Shown: in pieces, positions 17,639-28,900 of the stretch
How the letters are laid out: every line of letters starts with the position of its first letter
Position numbering within the stretch: position 1 is the first letter of the stretch
NCBI GenBank assembly: GCA_041946825.1
Contig: JBHGBD010000003.1
Span: forward strand, 314,590 to 378,589
Direction of reading: 5' to 3'
DNA length: 64,000 nucleotides
Source: CAZTHM01 sp041946825
Lineage (GTDB): Bacteria > Acidobacteriota > Terriglobia > UBA7540
Notes under the pieces: model-generated
The model's database searches: none
What the model was told of the DNA's origin: nothing
What the model saw: only the letters and a program-made list of their open reading frames with translations
Program-made: the position numbers and the translations under genes

Positions 17639-19489
17639 GACTTCAGCTCTTTGTTTCAGCACTTGTGCCACTTCTACGGCCAACGCGTAACGGCCGAAAG
17701 GCGCCACAATTTGCACGCCCTGGACGAGTCCGCGGAATTCGAGAAGGGTTTCCTGGGCGATCTTCAATCCTTCGGCCCGCGCCGGCTCGCCGGTGTCGGC
17801 CCTGCGCATGCGTTCCATGATGGCGGGAGGCACCGCGACGCCTGGAACTTCGTTGTTCATGAACTCCGCGTTCCGATAGCTAGTCAAAGGCCATAAGCTG
17901 GCCACGACGGGAATGCGCCGCGCTCCGGAACGCTCCACTTGTTCAAGAAACCGCGCGAGCCGTTCGACGTCGAACACCGGCTGGGTGACCGCGAAATTTG
18001 CACCCGCCTGCAGTTTGTGCTCATACCGCCGCAATTCGGCCTCGGGATCCACAGCCGAGTGATTCAGCCCAACGCCGATCAGGAATCCGGTCTGCGTTCC
18101 CAGCGGGTTCGCGCCGACGTCGAGGCCGCGATTCAGATTGTTCAGAATATTCACCAGTCCGATGGCATCAACTTCGAAAATGCCCGGCTCCTGAAGGGAC
18201 GAAAATTGAGCGGTGTCACGCGTCAGAGCGAGGATGTTCTTCAAGCCCAGTGCGTAGGCGCCCAGAAAATCCGACTGAATCGTCAGGACGTTGCGGTCGC
18301 GCGAAGCGTAGTGGAGCAAGACTTCTACACCCACGCGTTGCTGAAGGAGCGCGGCCAACGTCAGTGCGCTCATGCGCGCGGTGGCGCCGGTTCCGTCCGG
18401 AATATTGACGGCATCAATCCCCTGGGCTGCGAGGTACTGCGCGCCTTCTACCTCCCGCGTGGGGTCCGAGCCCTTGGGCGGAAGGACCTCGACGAGGACG
18501 GGGAAATCTCCCTGGGCAAGCTTCATGGCAAGCCGCGAACGCTCCGTTACCGGCAGGGGCTCTGCCGCCCGGATCTGGCGCGCCGAAACCTCGACGGCAG
18601 CGCGCGTGCCCTGCGGGCTGAGGGATCGGACCGCGGCCTTGATGGCGCGGATGTGCTCGGGTGTGGTTCCGCAGCAGCCCCCGATCAGGCGCGCGCCCGC
18701 GTCAATAAAGCGGCGGGCGTAGCTTGCCATGTATTCCGGCGAACAGAGGTAGATATTCCGGCCGTCAATCGTGCGTGGTAATCCGGCGTTGGGCTGGGCG
18801 GAGAATTTCTTCTCCGTCACCGTGGCCATGCGCTCCAACGTCTCAAGCACTGCCGCGGGACCGACGCCGCAATTGATACCAATCAGGTCGGCGCCCCACG
18901 AGTCCAGTTGACGCGCGAAGTCTTCCGGCTGCGTCCCGGTCGGGGTCGAACCGTCGTCTTGAATGGTCATCTGTACGACCACGGGAAGCTGACAAACGTC
19001 GCGGGCAGCCAGCAGCGCCTGGTGCGCCTCACTGAGGTCCGACATGGTCTCCACGAGGATTAAATCCGCGCCGCCTTCTACGAGCGCCTGAATCTGTTCG
19101 CGAAAGGCGTCGCGAGCCTCGGCAAGCGAGGTCGGCCCCAGCGGCTCCAGCCGCAGCCCGAGCGGCCCTACTGAGCCTGCCACATAGAGGTCCTCTCCTG
19201 CCACCTCGCGTGCCAGGCGCACGCCCGCCAGGTTGATCTCGCGAACTTTGTCTCCGAGATCGAATTTTCGCAGGCGCAACCGCGTGGCGCCAAAGGTGTT
19301 GGATTCCAGAACGTCAGCCCCGGCCTTCACATACCCGAGGTGAATCTCTTTCACGAGATGCGCCATCGTTAAGTTCAGCTCGTCGAAACACCGAGTTAAT
19401 GAGATGCCCTTGGCGTAGAGCATCGTTCCCATGGCGCCGTCACAGACGGCGATGCGCTTTTCCAGCTTTTGAAGGAAAGGATCACGCAT
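17636..19489 (-). CDS. yitJ: Bifunctional homocysteine S-methyltransferase / methylenetetrahydrofolate reductase
   Basis: 617 residues with two enzyme domains. The N-terminal half (about 1-300) is a Pfam S-methyl_trans domain: VCDGAMGTML, GADVLESNTFGA, GINCGVGPAA and the zinc pair GGCCGTTPEH. The C-terminal half (about 330-617) is an FAD-dependent MTHFR barrel: FPVLVEVLPPKG, VNIPDGTGATARMS, ILALTRD, GVGLNHS and FAVTQPVFD. One protein thus reduces methylene-THF and may transfer the methyl group to homocysteine, as in Bacillus YitJ. It is separated from xseB by the repeat at 17562-17638 and is probably its own unit. Confidence 0.93.
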   Translation of the reverse strand: MRDPFLQKLEKRIAVCDGAMGTMLYAKGISLTRCFDELNLTMAHLVKEIHLGYVKAGADVLESNTFGATRLRLRKFDLGDKVREINLAGVRLAREVAGEDLYVAGSVGPLGLRLEPLGPTSLAEARDAFREQIQALVEGGADLILVETMSDLSEAHQALLAARDVCQLPVVVQMTIQDDGSTPTGTQPEDFARQLDSWGADLIGINCGVGPAAVLETLERMATVTEKKFSAQPNAGLPRTIDGRNIYLCSPEYMASYARRFIDAGARLIGGCCGTTPEHIRAIKAAVRSLSPQGTRAAVEVSARQIRAAEPLPVTERSRLAMKLAQGDFPVLVEVLPPKGSDPTREVEGAQYLAAQGIDAVNIPDGTGATARMSALTLAALLQQRVGVEVLLHYASRDRNVLTIQSDFLGAYALGLKNILALTRDTAQFSSLQEPGIFEVDAIGLVNILNNLNRGLDVGANPLGTQTGFLIGVGLNHSAVDPEAELRRYEHKLQAGANFAVTQPVFDVERLARFLEQVERSGARRIPVVASLWPLTSYRNAEFMNNEVPGVAVPPAIMERMRRADTGEPARAEGLKIAQETLLEFRGLVQGVQIVAPFGRYALAVEVAQVLKQRAEV

Positions 19490-19634
19490 GCCTGTTATCC
19501 AGATAGTTTAGCACGCCTGCCCTGTTCCGGTGCAAACGTTTAGGGCAGCCACGGCCGAGGGGCGCCTCCGGCGGAGGCTTGCGTGGACATCCCCGGCGAC
19601 CGTTCTGTGCCGATTCCAGATTCACCGCGAGAGG

Positions 19635-21488
19635 TCACTCTGCGCTTTCGAGCCACGCCTTGCGGAGCCTGATCTGCTGGATGTCTGCCGTGTGAAGTTC
19701 TTCGATCGAATACTGGTCCGCCAAAGGAGGATCGAGCTTCACTTCGATCCTCCGCTCGCGCCCGTGACGCTCGATTTGGAACGGCACAACCGCGCCAGGA
19801 GGGTACATTCTCAGCCGGTCTGGTAGATCGTCCACCGCGAGAGGAAGCTCATCCACGGCGAGCAGGATATCGTCGCGACTCAATCCGCCAAGATCAGCGG
19901 CGCTGCCAGGGCGGACCGCCACGATCTGCAGGCCGCGGTCAACACGGTTCGTCAGCACTCCGAGGCTGGGCGCGGCGCCCGGGGTGGTAGAGATCCGAAG
20001 TCGGAGGCCGACGGAGGCGAATGCGGCAGTGTACGGGAATGGGTCGGTGCCGCGAATATAGCGGTCAAAGAAGGAAGTCAAATCCGCGCCGGCGGCGGCG
20101 TTGACGGCTTCCAGAATGTCGTTGTCCCCGTAACCGCGCCCGGGGCCGTAATAATTGCTCGCAGGCGGCGAATAGAACTTCCGGTACATGCTGACCAGGA
20201 CGTCGTCGAGTGATTTTCGGCCGCCACTATGCCCGCGAATCTCCAGGTCCAGAAGCAGCCCCAGAACCGCGCCCTGGTTGTAATAGGAGACCGTGGTGTT
20301 GGCGAAGTTGGTTTCCTGCATCTGTGGCGAGCGGTCATAGAACCAGGCGTGAAAGCTGGAGCTTTCCGCTGACATCAACCGGCGTCCGGGCTCGAATTCA
20401 AACGCCCGGATTTCGCCGGCGAGTCGTTCCAGGAATTGCTCGCGAGTCCACACACCCGCGCGTAGAAGGAAAAGGTAGGAATAGTAAGATGTGATCCCTT
20501 CGGCAAACCAGAGCGAGCGGGTGTATTGCTCACGGGTGTAATCGAAGGGCCCGAGACCCGCAGGACGAAGCCGTTTGACGTTCCACAGGTGGAAGAACTC
20601 GTGCGCGCCGGTCTCGAGCGCCTCGGCAAGCCCGCCTCCCGACAGCCCATTCCGTACGATGACCTGGGTCGAATTGAGATGCTCCATCCCGTCGCCGAGA
20701 GGAAGGCCGGGAACGAAATGGAAAATGAACGTGAAAGAAGATAGGTCGGCCTCCGGCATCATCGCCATTTCGGCGCGGACGATCTTTTTCAGATCATCGA
20801 CAAGGGGCGAGATGTCGCGGTCACGCTCGCCGTAACTGTGCACCGCGACGCGAATCATTTTTCCGCGCTCCTCGAATTGAGCGAGCAAACACTCCGCGGA
20901 TATTTCCATGGGGGTGTCCACGAGCACGTCGTAGTTTGCAATCTTGAATCTCCGCTCGTCGGTCGAGGCGGAAAACCCGCTGACCAGTTGCCAGGTCGAT
21001 GGCGCTTCAACGTGGAGGGTGAGGGGATCGGGCTTGTGGCCGTCCACGTACATAAACAGGGACGGTCCGTTCAGGCAAGCGTGTGAACTGTCGAATTGCG
21101 AAAAAGATCCGCTGAGGTCATTGGCAAAAACGCGGTAGCGAACGTGCACGATACCGCCCGCCTGGCGCGCGTCGACACGCCAGGTCTGCTTGTCGGTTTT
21201 GGTCCAAGGCAGAGACTTTCCCGAGGAGTCAGAAGCGGAGAATTCCTGCACGTTCTTGGCAAAGTCGTAAATCGCGTAGCGGCCGGGAGCCCAGGCAGGC
21301 ATCACGAAATCGAGTGCGGATTCATTCACGCCGCTGGCGCTGATTTCGATTTCGAGGAGATGGGATGTCGGCCGCCTGAGGCGAAGTTCATATTGGAGAT
21401 CCAGCGCGGTGCGGGAAGGTTCCTCCGCCGCGAACGGACACGCGGCCGTCACAAGCAGGACTAAAGCCAACGCGCAAGATCCCCTCAT
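19635..21488 (-). CDS. M61-family glycyl aminopeptidase with C-terminal PDZ domain, exported
   Basis: 617 residues from Met 21488. The N-terminus (MRGSCALALVLLVTAACPFA) is a signal peptide. An M61 N-terminal beta domain is followed by the catalytic GAHEFFHLWNVKRL (HExxH with a downstream Glu in the SLWFAEGITSYY segment) and a PDZ domain in the last hundred residues (LQIVAVRPGSAADLGGLSRDDILLAVD). Such enzymes release Gly/Ala from peptides and are periplasmic or surface-bound. A longer start at 21554 is open but would overlap the upstream gene by 23 bases. It forms a same-strand series with two other exported hydrolases. Confidence 0.9.
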   Translation of the reverse strand: MRGSCALALVLLVTAACPFAAEEPSRTALDLQYELRLRRPTSHLLEIEISASGVNESALDFVMPAWAPGRYAIYDFAKNVQEFSASDSSGKSLPWTKTDKQTWRVDARQAGGIVHVRYRVFANDLSGSFSQFDSSHACLNGPSLFMYVDGHKPDPLTLHVEAPSTWQLVSGFSASTDERRFKIANYDVLVDTPMEISAECLLAQFEERGKMIRVAVHSYGERDRDISPLVDDLKKIVRAEMAMMPEADLSSFTFIFHFVPGLPLGDGMEHLNSTQVIVRNGLSGGGLAEALETGAHEFFHLWNVKRLRPAGLGPFDYTREQYTRSLWFAEGITSYYSYLFLLRAGVWTREQFLERLAGEIRAFEFEPGRRLMSAESSSFHAWFYDRSPQMQETNFANTTVSYYNQGAVLGLLLDLEIRGHSGGRKSLDDVLVSMYRKFYSPPASNYYGPGRGYGDNDILEAVNAAAGADLTSFFDRYIRGTDPFPYTAAFASVGLRLRISTTPGAAPSLGVLTNRVDRGLQIVAVRPGSAADLGGLSRDDILLAVDELPLAVDDLPDRLRMYPPGAVVPFQIERHGRERRIEVKLDPPLADQYSIEELHTADIQQIRLRKAWLESAE

Positions 21489-21531
21489 CGCCGGACGGCG
21501 CGGGGCTGACAACCCTTGCAGCCTTCCCAAA

Positions 21532-23301
21532 CTAGAGTGTCGGAGAGTCATCACCCAGCATCTCTTCGCGGATCAATTTGACAGGCGGGTAGCCAAAGCT
21601 GAGGAACCGTTCGTGAAACTCCTGAAGATTGAAGTTGTCACCGACTTTCTTCTTGTAATCCTCGCGCAATTTCAGGATCTGCAGTTTGCCAAGGGTATAG
21701 ACGAGGTAAGTCGGGTCGGCCGTGCCGCGCATGGCCTCGCGCTCGGCGTTCACGCGCTCCAGGTAGCCTTCCTTTTCGAAGAACGCGATGCCCTCTTCAA
21801 GCGTCATGCCGCGCGTGTGCATGCGCAGCCCGACAATGTACCGGCAGAGACGCATCAACGCCGCGTGGAGCTGAAAGAGCAGGAGCTTCGGATCGCCTTC
21901 TCCGTAACCTTGTTCCAACATCATCTGTTCCGCGTAGTGCGCCCAACCCTCGGCGTTGGAGGAACAGCCCTCCAGCTTGCGGACTTTGGTGGGCGCCTTC
22001 ATGACCCAGAGGAATTGCGTGTAATGCCCTGGAAAGACCTCGTGAATGGAGGTTCCCGGGATGGCATAGCGGCTGGAGAAACGAAGGTGCTGTTCCTTCT
22101 GCTCTTCGGTCCAGGCAGGATCCGGCAAGGTCACGTTGTAGAACGCTTGCGTGGACTTAGTTTCGAACGCGCCCGGGGTGTCCATCGAGGCAAACGTCAG
22201 CGCGCGCATGAAGGGCGGAGTCTCGACGACGCGCGGATTTTCGGGTGAAGGAATCGTCACGATCCGGTGCGAAACCACGAACTGCCGCAGATCGTCGAGG
22301 ACTGCCTGGCTGTCGCTGAGGAGATGCGCGGCGTCGGGATGGTCGCGAGCCAAGTCTTCCAGAACCTGCGCTGCCGGTTTGGCCGGATCGATGAGGGCGG
22401 CGGTGTTCCGGAAATCCGCCTGGGTCTTGCGCAACTCGCGCCCGCCGAGGCTCAGCAGTTGGGCGATCGGCGTGTCAACCATTTCATCATAGAGAAGCTT
22501 TTTGCGATAGTTCGCTTCGCCGATCGCAAACGTACCGTGGGAGCGCGGAGCAAGGTCGGTCTTCAGGTATTGCAGGAAGTCTTCGTAGGCCTGGATCGCT
22601 TGCTGGTTGACCTGTTGGAATCGAGTCACAAGACCGGCGTCCTGGGCGCCCGCCACGGCCTGGGGCAGATCCTTCTTGAGGAATTCGATTTCGGATTGCA
22701 CCTGCCGAATCGCAATGGTCGTATAGATGGCAGGAGGATTCGAAACGTTCACACGGGCGTTGCGCAGAATCTCGGGTACGCGCTGTTCCCGCGCGATCAG
22801 CGAACGCAAGCGTTCATTCAGCGGAGCGAAGTCGCGCTGGATCAAAACGAACAGCGCCTGGCTGATGGTGCTGTTGTAATAATTGGGATCTCTCTCCCAT
22901 GGGCGGAGCTGCGTGAGCTCGAGCAGGTGCCCGCGCATCGAGCCTTCGAGCAGACGGCTATCGAAGCGGTTATCCTTGCTGAGCGAAGTCCGGGGGACAC
23001 GACTGAGGTCCGCGAGGCAGGCTTTGGTGCGAGCAATTTCGGCCTCGAATACGCGGCGCGAATAATCGGGCAGTTCCGCGTCGAATTCATGAAATCCCGC
23101 CCGAGTTGCGCTGGCCGGACGGAAGTGGTGGAAGCCATCAAAGTACTTGTCCACAAGCGCGGCAAACGCCTGATCCGCAGACGGCGCGGAAGTTGCGGCC
23201 TGCCCTGACGCCGCTCCTGCGCAAGGTGCCTTCAGGAGCACTGCCGCGACGAGCAGGGGAACCGGGGAAATCGTTTCCAATCTCGACGATTTTCGTATCA
23301 T
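21532..23301 (-). CDS. DUF885 exported metallo-carboxypeptidase-like protein
   Basis: 589 residues with an N-terminal signal (VPLLVAAVLLKAPCAGA). DUF885 proteins are zinc peptidases of the M3/M32-like fold; the zinc motif is IHEVFPGHYTQ (HExxxxH, about residues 412-418), and EGWAHYAEQM supplies the distal Glu. Some members cut Lys-containing dipeptides; substrate here is unknown. It ends 43 bases before the M61 start and lies 66 bases after the penicillin acylase gene, all on the minus strand. Confidence 0.88.
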   Translation of the reverse strand: MIRKSSRLETISPVPLLVAAVLLKAPCAGAASGQAATSAPSADQAFAALVDKYFDGFHHFRPASATRAGFHEFDAELPDYSRRVFEAEIARTKACLADLSRVPRTSLSKDNRFDSRLLEGSMRGHLLELTQLRPWERDPNYYNSTISQALFVLIQRDFAPLNERLRSLIAREQRVPEILRNARVNVSNPPAIYTTIAIRQVQSEIEFLKKDLPQAVAGAQDAGLVTRFQQVNQQAIQAYEDFLQYLKTDLAPRSHGTFAIGEANYRKKLLYDEMVDTPIAQLLSLGGRELRKTQADFRNTAALIDPAKPAAQVLEDLARDHPDAAHLLSDSQAVLDDLRQFVVSHRIVTIPSPENPRVVETPPFMRALTFASMDTPGAFETKSTQAFYNVTLPDPAWTEEQKEQHLRFSSRYAIPGTSIHEVFPGHYTQFLWVMKAPTKVRKLEGCSSNAEGWAHYAEQMMLEQGYGEGDPKLLLFQLHAALMRLCRYIVGLRMHTRGMTLEEGIAFFEKEGYLERVNAEREAMRGTADPTYLVYTLGKLQILKLREDYKKKVGDNFNLQEFHERFLSFGYPPVKLIREEMLGDDSPTL

Positions 23302-23367
23302 CCGTTTTCCTGTCGCTCCAACAAATTGTGATTCAAACCTCGGAATACTTGCGGTTCGCGAAATCGC

Positions 23368-25788
23368 TCACGGTTTTCCGCTCGGCTCCATGACGAGTCT
23401 GTGAATTGCATGCCTGTCAACTTGCTCGTCACCAAAAAGCATCGGCAAACTCCGGCCGCTGTGCCAGGCTTCAAACTGGTCCTTGAAGTAGGGGCTGAAG
23501 ATCTGACCGGATTCCCCGAGCGTAATATTCTGCACGGAATTTTCCAGGTCCGAGAAATCAATGACCATGCGCATCGACGGCCCGATTGATGGAGATGTCT
23601 GCTTGATGGTCGTCCGCGTTCCGGCCTGGGGGTACGGCCCGACATTCAGAATCCGTCCGAGCAGCCCCACGCTTCCCAATGGATGATGGAAGGTGAGCGG
23701 AATTGTGTTGCCCCATTTCCAGGCGGCGCGGTCACGGCTCCCAACTATTTCCGGAATCCGCCCAACGCCTTCCTCCAGGCTCCTGACCAGCGTAGCATGA
23801 AAATCCGCGTCGCCGGGGGGCAGCCAGCGAGCCAGATTTTTCTCCACGACATTTTCGAGGAACGTGCTACTCATCGGCCACGAGTAGCCGGAGAGATCAT
23901 TGCCGAGCTTGGGCTTGAGAATCCGCTCGAGGAGAGCCCGGCGAGTTACTTCACAGACCAGAGTCGCGGCGGAATCGGCTTTGGCTTCGCCATCCCAGTT
24001 CGTGACCAAGGTCAGAGCGTATTGCGCATCGGGACTCTGGGGAGGGCGTTTTGCGGCCGCGGCAACCAACACCCTTGCCAGCCACACGTCTTCGAGCGTG
24101 TGAATATCCGATTGGATCCGCAACATATCGGGAACGGTGAACGCGTTTCCGGCTTCGAGCAGTTGAGCGATGCGCGCGGTGCGGTAGGGGGCCTCCCACT
24201 GGCGGGTGAGGAAATACGGATAGTCGTCGGAAACCACGCGACCGTTGGCTGTGGCGATGATGCCGCCCGGGGGGTTAAAGGAATGGGGGAGATGTTCAAA
24301 CGGAATGTAGCCTGTCCAGTCGTGCTCGTCTGTTGAACCCGGAACGGGTACGGTTCCGTCGCCATGTTTGCGGATGGGAACTCGCCCCGCGGCGTAATAT
24401 CCGATGTTGCCCTCGACGTCGGCATACACGAAGTTCTGCATCGGCCCCGCGAATATACGCAAGGCGGCTACGAAGTCCTGCCAGTTCTGCGCGTGGTCAA
24501 TCGCCCAGAAGGGAAATTGCAGGGCTCGGGGCTCAAGTGCGGTCCAGCGCAATGCCAGGCTGCGGCCCCTGTCGTCGGAAACGACGGGTCCGTGCCGTGT
24601 GACCCTGACCCGTAAGTGGAAGTCAGCCTGGTCGCGTACCTTGATGACCTCATCACGGACATCGGCGTCGACCCACGCGCGGTTATGACGGTACCTGTCC
24701 GGCTCTTGTAGGCTGAATTCCTCCGCGTACAGATCTTGGACATCGGGCGCGGTATTCGTGGCCCCCCAGGCGATGCGCTCGTTATGGCCGAGGATTACCG
24801 CGGGAAGTCCGGGAAAAGTCACGCCGGAGACATTCAGCCCGGATGCCTTCATATGAATCATGTACCAAACGCTCGGCACTCGGTGGCCGAGGTGAGGGTC
24901 GTTCGCCAAAAGTGGCTTACCAGACCGTGTGTGCGCGCCGCTCAGAACCCAGTTGTTGCTGCCGAGGCCTGCGGGCGAGTCCGACTCCGCGGACATCAGT
25001 GTTCGCAGCGCGAGATCAGACATCCAGTTGGGCGGCAGCCTCGCCTCCGGATGGCGCTTCGGAGCTGGAACCAGGTGAGGAATCGCTCCGGCGACGGGGC
25101 GGTCGAGCGCTGAATGATCGGGAAAGAGATCGGCGTAAAGCTCCGGAGCAACTTTGGCGCGGATGCGCTCGTGCATCAGTTCCTCCGGCCACGAGTGGCT
25201 CAGCGAGCGCGCCATGTTCAGAGCGATGGCGAAGGAGTCAGCCTCGAGCCAGGGGCGTGGACGATAACGGAGGATCAGGAACTCGATGGGAAGTCGGTTG
25301 TGACGGGAGCCCAGGAACGCATTGACGCCGCGCGCATAGGCGCGGAGCATTCGCTGCGAGCCGGCATCGAGCTCGGCGAAGGCGCGCTCGCAGACCTCCG
25401 GAAGTCCCAGCGTTCGACTCTCGATGTCGAGTTTCAGCGCGCTCTCGCCTAGAATTTCGGAGAGCTCACCGCGCGCATATCGCCGGCTCAGGTCCATCTG
25501 CCACAATCGGTCTTGGGCTGTCACAAATCCCTGCGCAAAGAGCACGTCTTCTTCGGAGGAGGCGCGAAGATGCGGAATGCCGTGGGCGTCTCGGAGGACT
25601 TCCACCCGCCCCGCCAATCCCGCCACCTTGATGGTGCCGTCAAGCTGGGGCAGGGAAACTTTTGCCCGCCAGTAGAGCCACGCCGCGACGGCGCCGGCCA
25701 GCCCGCACGCCAGAACAATCAGCGCAGCGACGACACGGACAATTGTGCGGAGTTGACGACGCGGAGTTTCCTGGGGTGACTTCGGCAT
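23368..25788 (-). CDS. Penicillin acylase family Ntn-hydrolase, membrane-anchored
   Basis: 806 residues from the Met at 25788 (a GTG 11 codons upstream is the alternative, with GGAGG just inside it). A single N-terminal TM (VVAALIVLACGLAGAVAAWL) anchors it. It shows the S45 pattern: alpha segment with EDVLFAQGFVTAQDRLWQMD, then the autoprocessing point before the nucleophile in GLGSNNWVLSG, then LLANDPHLG. After self-cleavage the Ser becomes an N-terminal nucleophile. Family members act on acyl amides such as acyl-homoserine lactones, beta-lactams and N-acyl amino acids; this one's substrate is unknown. It is first of the three-hydrolase series. Confidence 0.9.
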   Translation of the reverse strand: MPKSPQETPRRQLRTIVRVVAALIVLACGLAGAVAAWLYWRAKVSLPQLDGTIKVAGLAGRVEVLRDAHGIPHLRASSEEDVLFAQGFVTAQDRLWQMDLSRRYARGELSEILGESALKLDIESRTLGLPEVCERAFAELDAGSQRMLRAYARGVNAFLGSRHNRLPIEFLILRYRPRPWLEADSFAIALNMARSLSHSWPEELMHERIRAKVAPELYADLFPDHSALDRPVAGAIPHLVPAPKRHPEARLPPNWMSDLALRTLMSAESDSPAGLGSNNWVLSGAHTRSGKPLLANDPHLGHRVPSVWYMIHMKASGLNVSGVTFPGLPAVILGHNERIAWGATNTAPDVQDLYAEEFSLQEPDRYRHNRAWVDADVRDEVIKVRDQADFHLRVRVTRHGPVVSDDRGRSLALRWTALEPRALQFPFWAIDHAQNWQDFVAALRIFAGPMQNFVYADVEGNIGYYAAGRVPIRKHGDGTVPVPGSTDEHDWTGYIPFEHLPHSFNPPGGIIATANGRVVSDDYPYFLTRQWEAPYRTARIAQLLEAGNAFTVPDMLRIQSDIHTLEDVWLARVLVAAAAKRPPQSPDAQYALTLVTNWDGEAKADSAATLVCEVTRRALLERILKPKLGNDLSGYSWPMSSTFLENVVEKNLARWLPPGDADFHATLVRSLEEGVGRIPEIVGSRDRAAWKWGNTIPLTFHHPLGSVGLLGRILNVGPYPQAGTRTTIKQTSPSIGPSMRMVIDFSDLENSVQNITLGESGQIFSPYFKDQFEAWHSGRSLPMLFGDEQVDRHAIHRLVMEPSGKP

Positions 25789-25882
25789 GGAATCGAGGGA
25801 TGTTACTCGAATCTCCTCCACGCTTCAACGGAAGGCGCGGGGGCGGATGCTGAGGCCGGAGCGGTGGCAACACAGGCGGGCC

Positions 25883-25910
25883 TTGTGCGGATGCCTGTGC
25901 AAGGTATAAT
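25883..25910 (+). promoter_or_regulatory. Sigma70-type promoter candidate
   Basis: TTGTGC (25883-25888), 16 bases, then a perfect TATAAT (25905-25910), 24 bases before the ATG of the large phosphatase gene. Predicted from sequence only. Confidence 0.5.
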
Positions 25911-25933
25911 CAACCGCGCCGACGCGCTGCCGT

Positions 25934-28900
25934 ATGGCCCAAAGACTCCGACTCCCGGCGTTCTCCTTCACATTCCTGCTGGCTGGCGGCATTGTTGCCC
26001 TCCTCGTCGCCGCCTGTCTCATCTGGGCATCTCTGACCGCTCCTCTCAATTCACGCATGCCCGTGATTTCGCCCGACGGGCGACAGTTCGCCTACTTCGA
26101 CTTCGTTGACGGTGAGCGTCTGGTGCCCGGCACGGATGCCGATTTGATTGTATCCACGACCGACGGAAGGATCAGAGGCCGTTTTCGATTGCCTCCCGGC
26201 CCCATCCAGTGGTCCAACGCTGGCCACCTGGCCGTGATTGATGCAAGTAGCGGCGAGGCGAGACTCATCGTCAACACCGAAGAGCGGCCCCTGATTCTGG
26301 CTCAAATCCAGCCCCTCCCGGGAAGGGAGCTTGCGTGGTCTCGCGATGGCAACCGACTGGCCTTCGTCCGCGCCGGGGACTCGGGGGAGCAGTTGACGAT
26401 TTATGACATCCAGCAGTCAGCCTCGCTGCCGGTTCCCTTTCCTCCCGAGACTCGCTGGAGCAACGCCCGGATCTTGAGCTGGTCGCCGGGCGGCGAGGCC
26501 CTTTACCTCCTTAACGAAATCGGCAGGGAAACTGCGCTGGTTCGGGTGTCAGTTCAGACTGGAAGAGTCCAGGAAATAGCGCGCGGCTTCGAGCCCGGGA
26601 AAGGAACTCCTCCCGGACTGCCCTCGCTTTCGCCGGAGGGAAGCAAGGTCTATCTTCCCCCGCCGCGCAACGCCGTTATTGACTCTGAAACCAGCCAGAC
26701 GATCTGGACGCTCCCGGAAGGAGGAAGGGTTCTCTGGTCCGCGTGGTCTGGAGACGGCCGCCAGCTTTTCTATTTTCTCTCTTCCGATCCCGCGCAGATC
26801 GTCTCCCACGACTTTGCAAGTTCCTTCGATCAGGTCGTGGCTTCCGGCATTCGGGCGAATGGGTTCTTCTCCGCCGACGGGCGAAGCTACTTCTTCCGCG
26901 CTCCGGAGGAGGCCGTGCCCGGTGGCTCGTGGCAGAAGGTGCGGGAGTGGCTGGCGAGCTCGTGGGGGTGGCAGCAGGCCGACCTCTCTCCGGAGGCTGT
27001 ACACGATTTGGGCCGCGTCGAAATCTGGCCCTGGCAGCAGACCTTCGATGCCGGAGTCCTGGCACGCCGGGATCGTTACACGGGAATTCATTTTGGTCTG
27101 TACGAGGCCGACGGGCGCTTGTTCGACGAGCTCCCTCTTCCGACCGCGCGTGAGGACCTTCTCCGTCAAACCAGGAGCCATCGCCTGATCTTCCTGAGCG
27201 TTGCGCTTTACCTCGTAATGGCCGTGTGGCTGTTGCGGGCGCATCGCGGCAATCACGCCGTTGTCGCTTTCTACATGCTCACGCTCCTTTTGATGGTTTT
27301 GTTCGTGAGCCAGTCGCTAGCCCGCTCGGGCACCGGCACACGCCCTTCCCCGTTTGTAATCACCCCGGCGGAAGCGCAGTGGCTGGCAGCCTGGACGATG
27401 CCCACGCTCCCGGCACTTCTGGTCCAAGCGGGGAACGGCCTCGCCATCCTGTTCTGGGCTTTGTTGCCGCTGGCAGTGATACACCTGGCGATGGTCTTTC
27501 CGCAGGAGAATCCGGTATTCATGCGGAGACGGCCGCTCAAATGGGCGGCTTATGGAGTGGGCTTGCTGCCGGTGCTGGTGATTCTGGCCGAGGCCGCTCC
27601 GGCGCAGCCGGTGAGCGGGGCTCTGCGAGTTTTGCTCGTTCTGGCCGGACTTGTCGCGGCCGTGGCCTGGACTCTGACGCTGTTCATCAACTACCGCTGG
27701 GGATCTGACAAACGCAGCCGCAGCCAGATTCCCTGGCTGGCGACGGCGTCGGTGGTGGCGGCGGCGGGCGGAGTCATGTACGCGATCACCTCGGGCGACT
27801 CCACGGGGGCAAGGCCGCAGGACGTGATCCACTCGACAGGGCTTTTCCTGATGCTTTGGACAGCGCCGCCTTGTGCCGCCTACGCGCTGATCGTCGAGAA
27901 ACCTTACCGGCTTCGTCTTCTGTCGCGGCGCGCTTTGCGCAACGCCCTCATGGCACTTCCTGTCTTGCTGGCCTTCGCGCTGCTGTGGGCGGGAATCAGC
28001 TGGCTGGTGACGGCGGCCTTCTTTGCGCTGTCGGCGCCCGTCATCACGCTGGCGGTCGTCATGGCCATCCTGCTCGCCATGCCATTCCGGGGACGATTGC
28101 GAGACCTCGTGGAGCGGGCGGTTGATCGCGAGGCGTACGAATCTCGTGAGAGCCTGATGGACTTCGCCCGAGGCTTGCCGCACCTTCTGGACCAGCGGAC
28201 GCTGGCGACTTCGCTCGAGGCGACCCTGACGAAGGCGATGGGCGCGCGCTGGCATTACCTCTACCTGCTCGACCGGCACACGAAGAAGCTGCGCCTTCAG
28301 CCGGGAAGGTCGCCGTTGTCGGGCGGAGCCATCAGCGTCGAGTTCGATCTCGACGAGCCTTTGTGCCGCTTCCTGCTCGAGAAAGACCGCCCATTCGAAG
28401 TGGAGGTTTCGCCTTACAGCCCTGAGCTCATTACGGTCTTCCGGAGCGCCGCGGATCGCCTGGGCACGCTGCAGGCTGCGGTCATCGTGGGGTTGAAGCG
28501 GCGGCACGAATTGCTGGGACTGCTGGTGCTGGGCAACAAGCGTTCGAAGGATTTCTACGACGCGGAGGATCTGGAATTGCTGAAGATTGTCGCCCGCGAG
28601 GCCTCCGCCGCCGTCGAGAACATCGACCTCTTTGACGAGCTGGCGCGCGACCGCGCGATCCAGAAAGAATTGGAAGACGCCGCCGACGTGCAGGCGCAGC
28701 TCTTTCCCGCCGACACGCCGCGGCTCGAGAGCGCGCAAGTCACCGGGCGCTGTATCCCCTCGCGCGCGGCCTGCGGCGACTTTTACGATTTCCTCGAGTT
28801 GCCGGGAGGCAAGACCGGAATCGTCATCGGCGATGTTTCGGGAAGGGGAATGGCGGCGTCGCTGCTGATGGCCAGCGTGCAGGGGTTGCTGCGAACCCAG

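Noticed and set aside
18000..18800. Plus-strand open frames opposite the folate/methionine enzyme
   Set aside because: Shadow frames of a two-domain gene with complete motifs.
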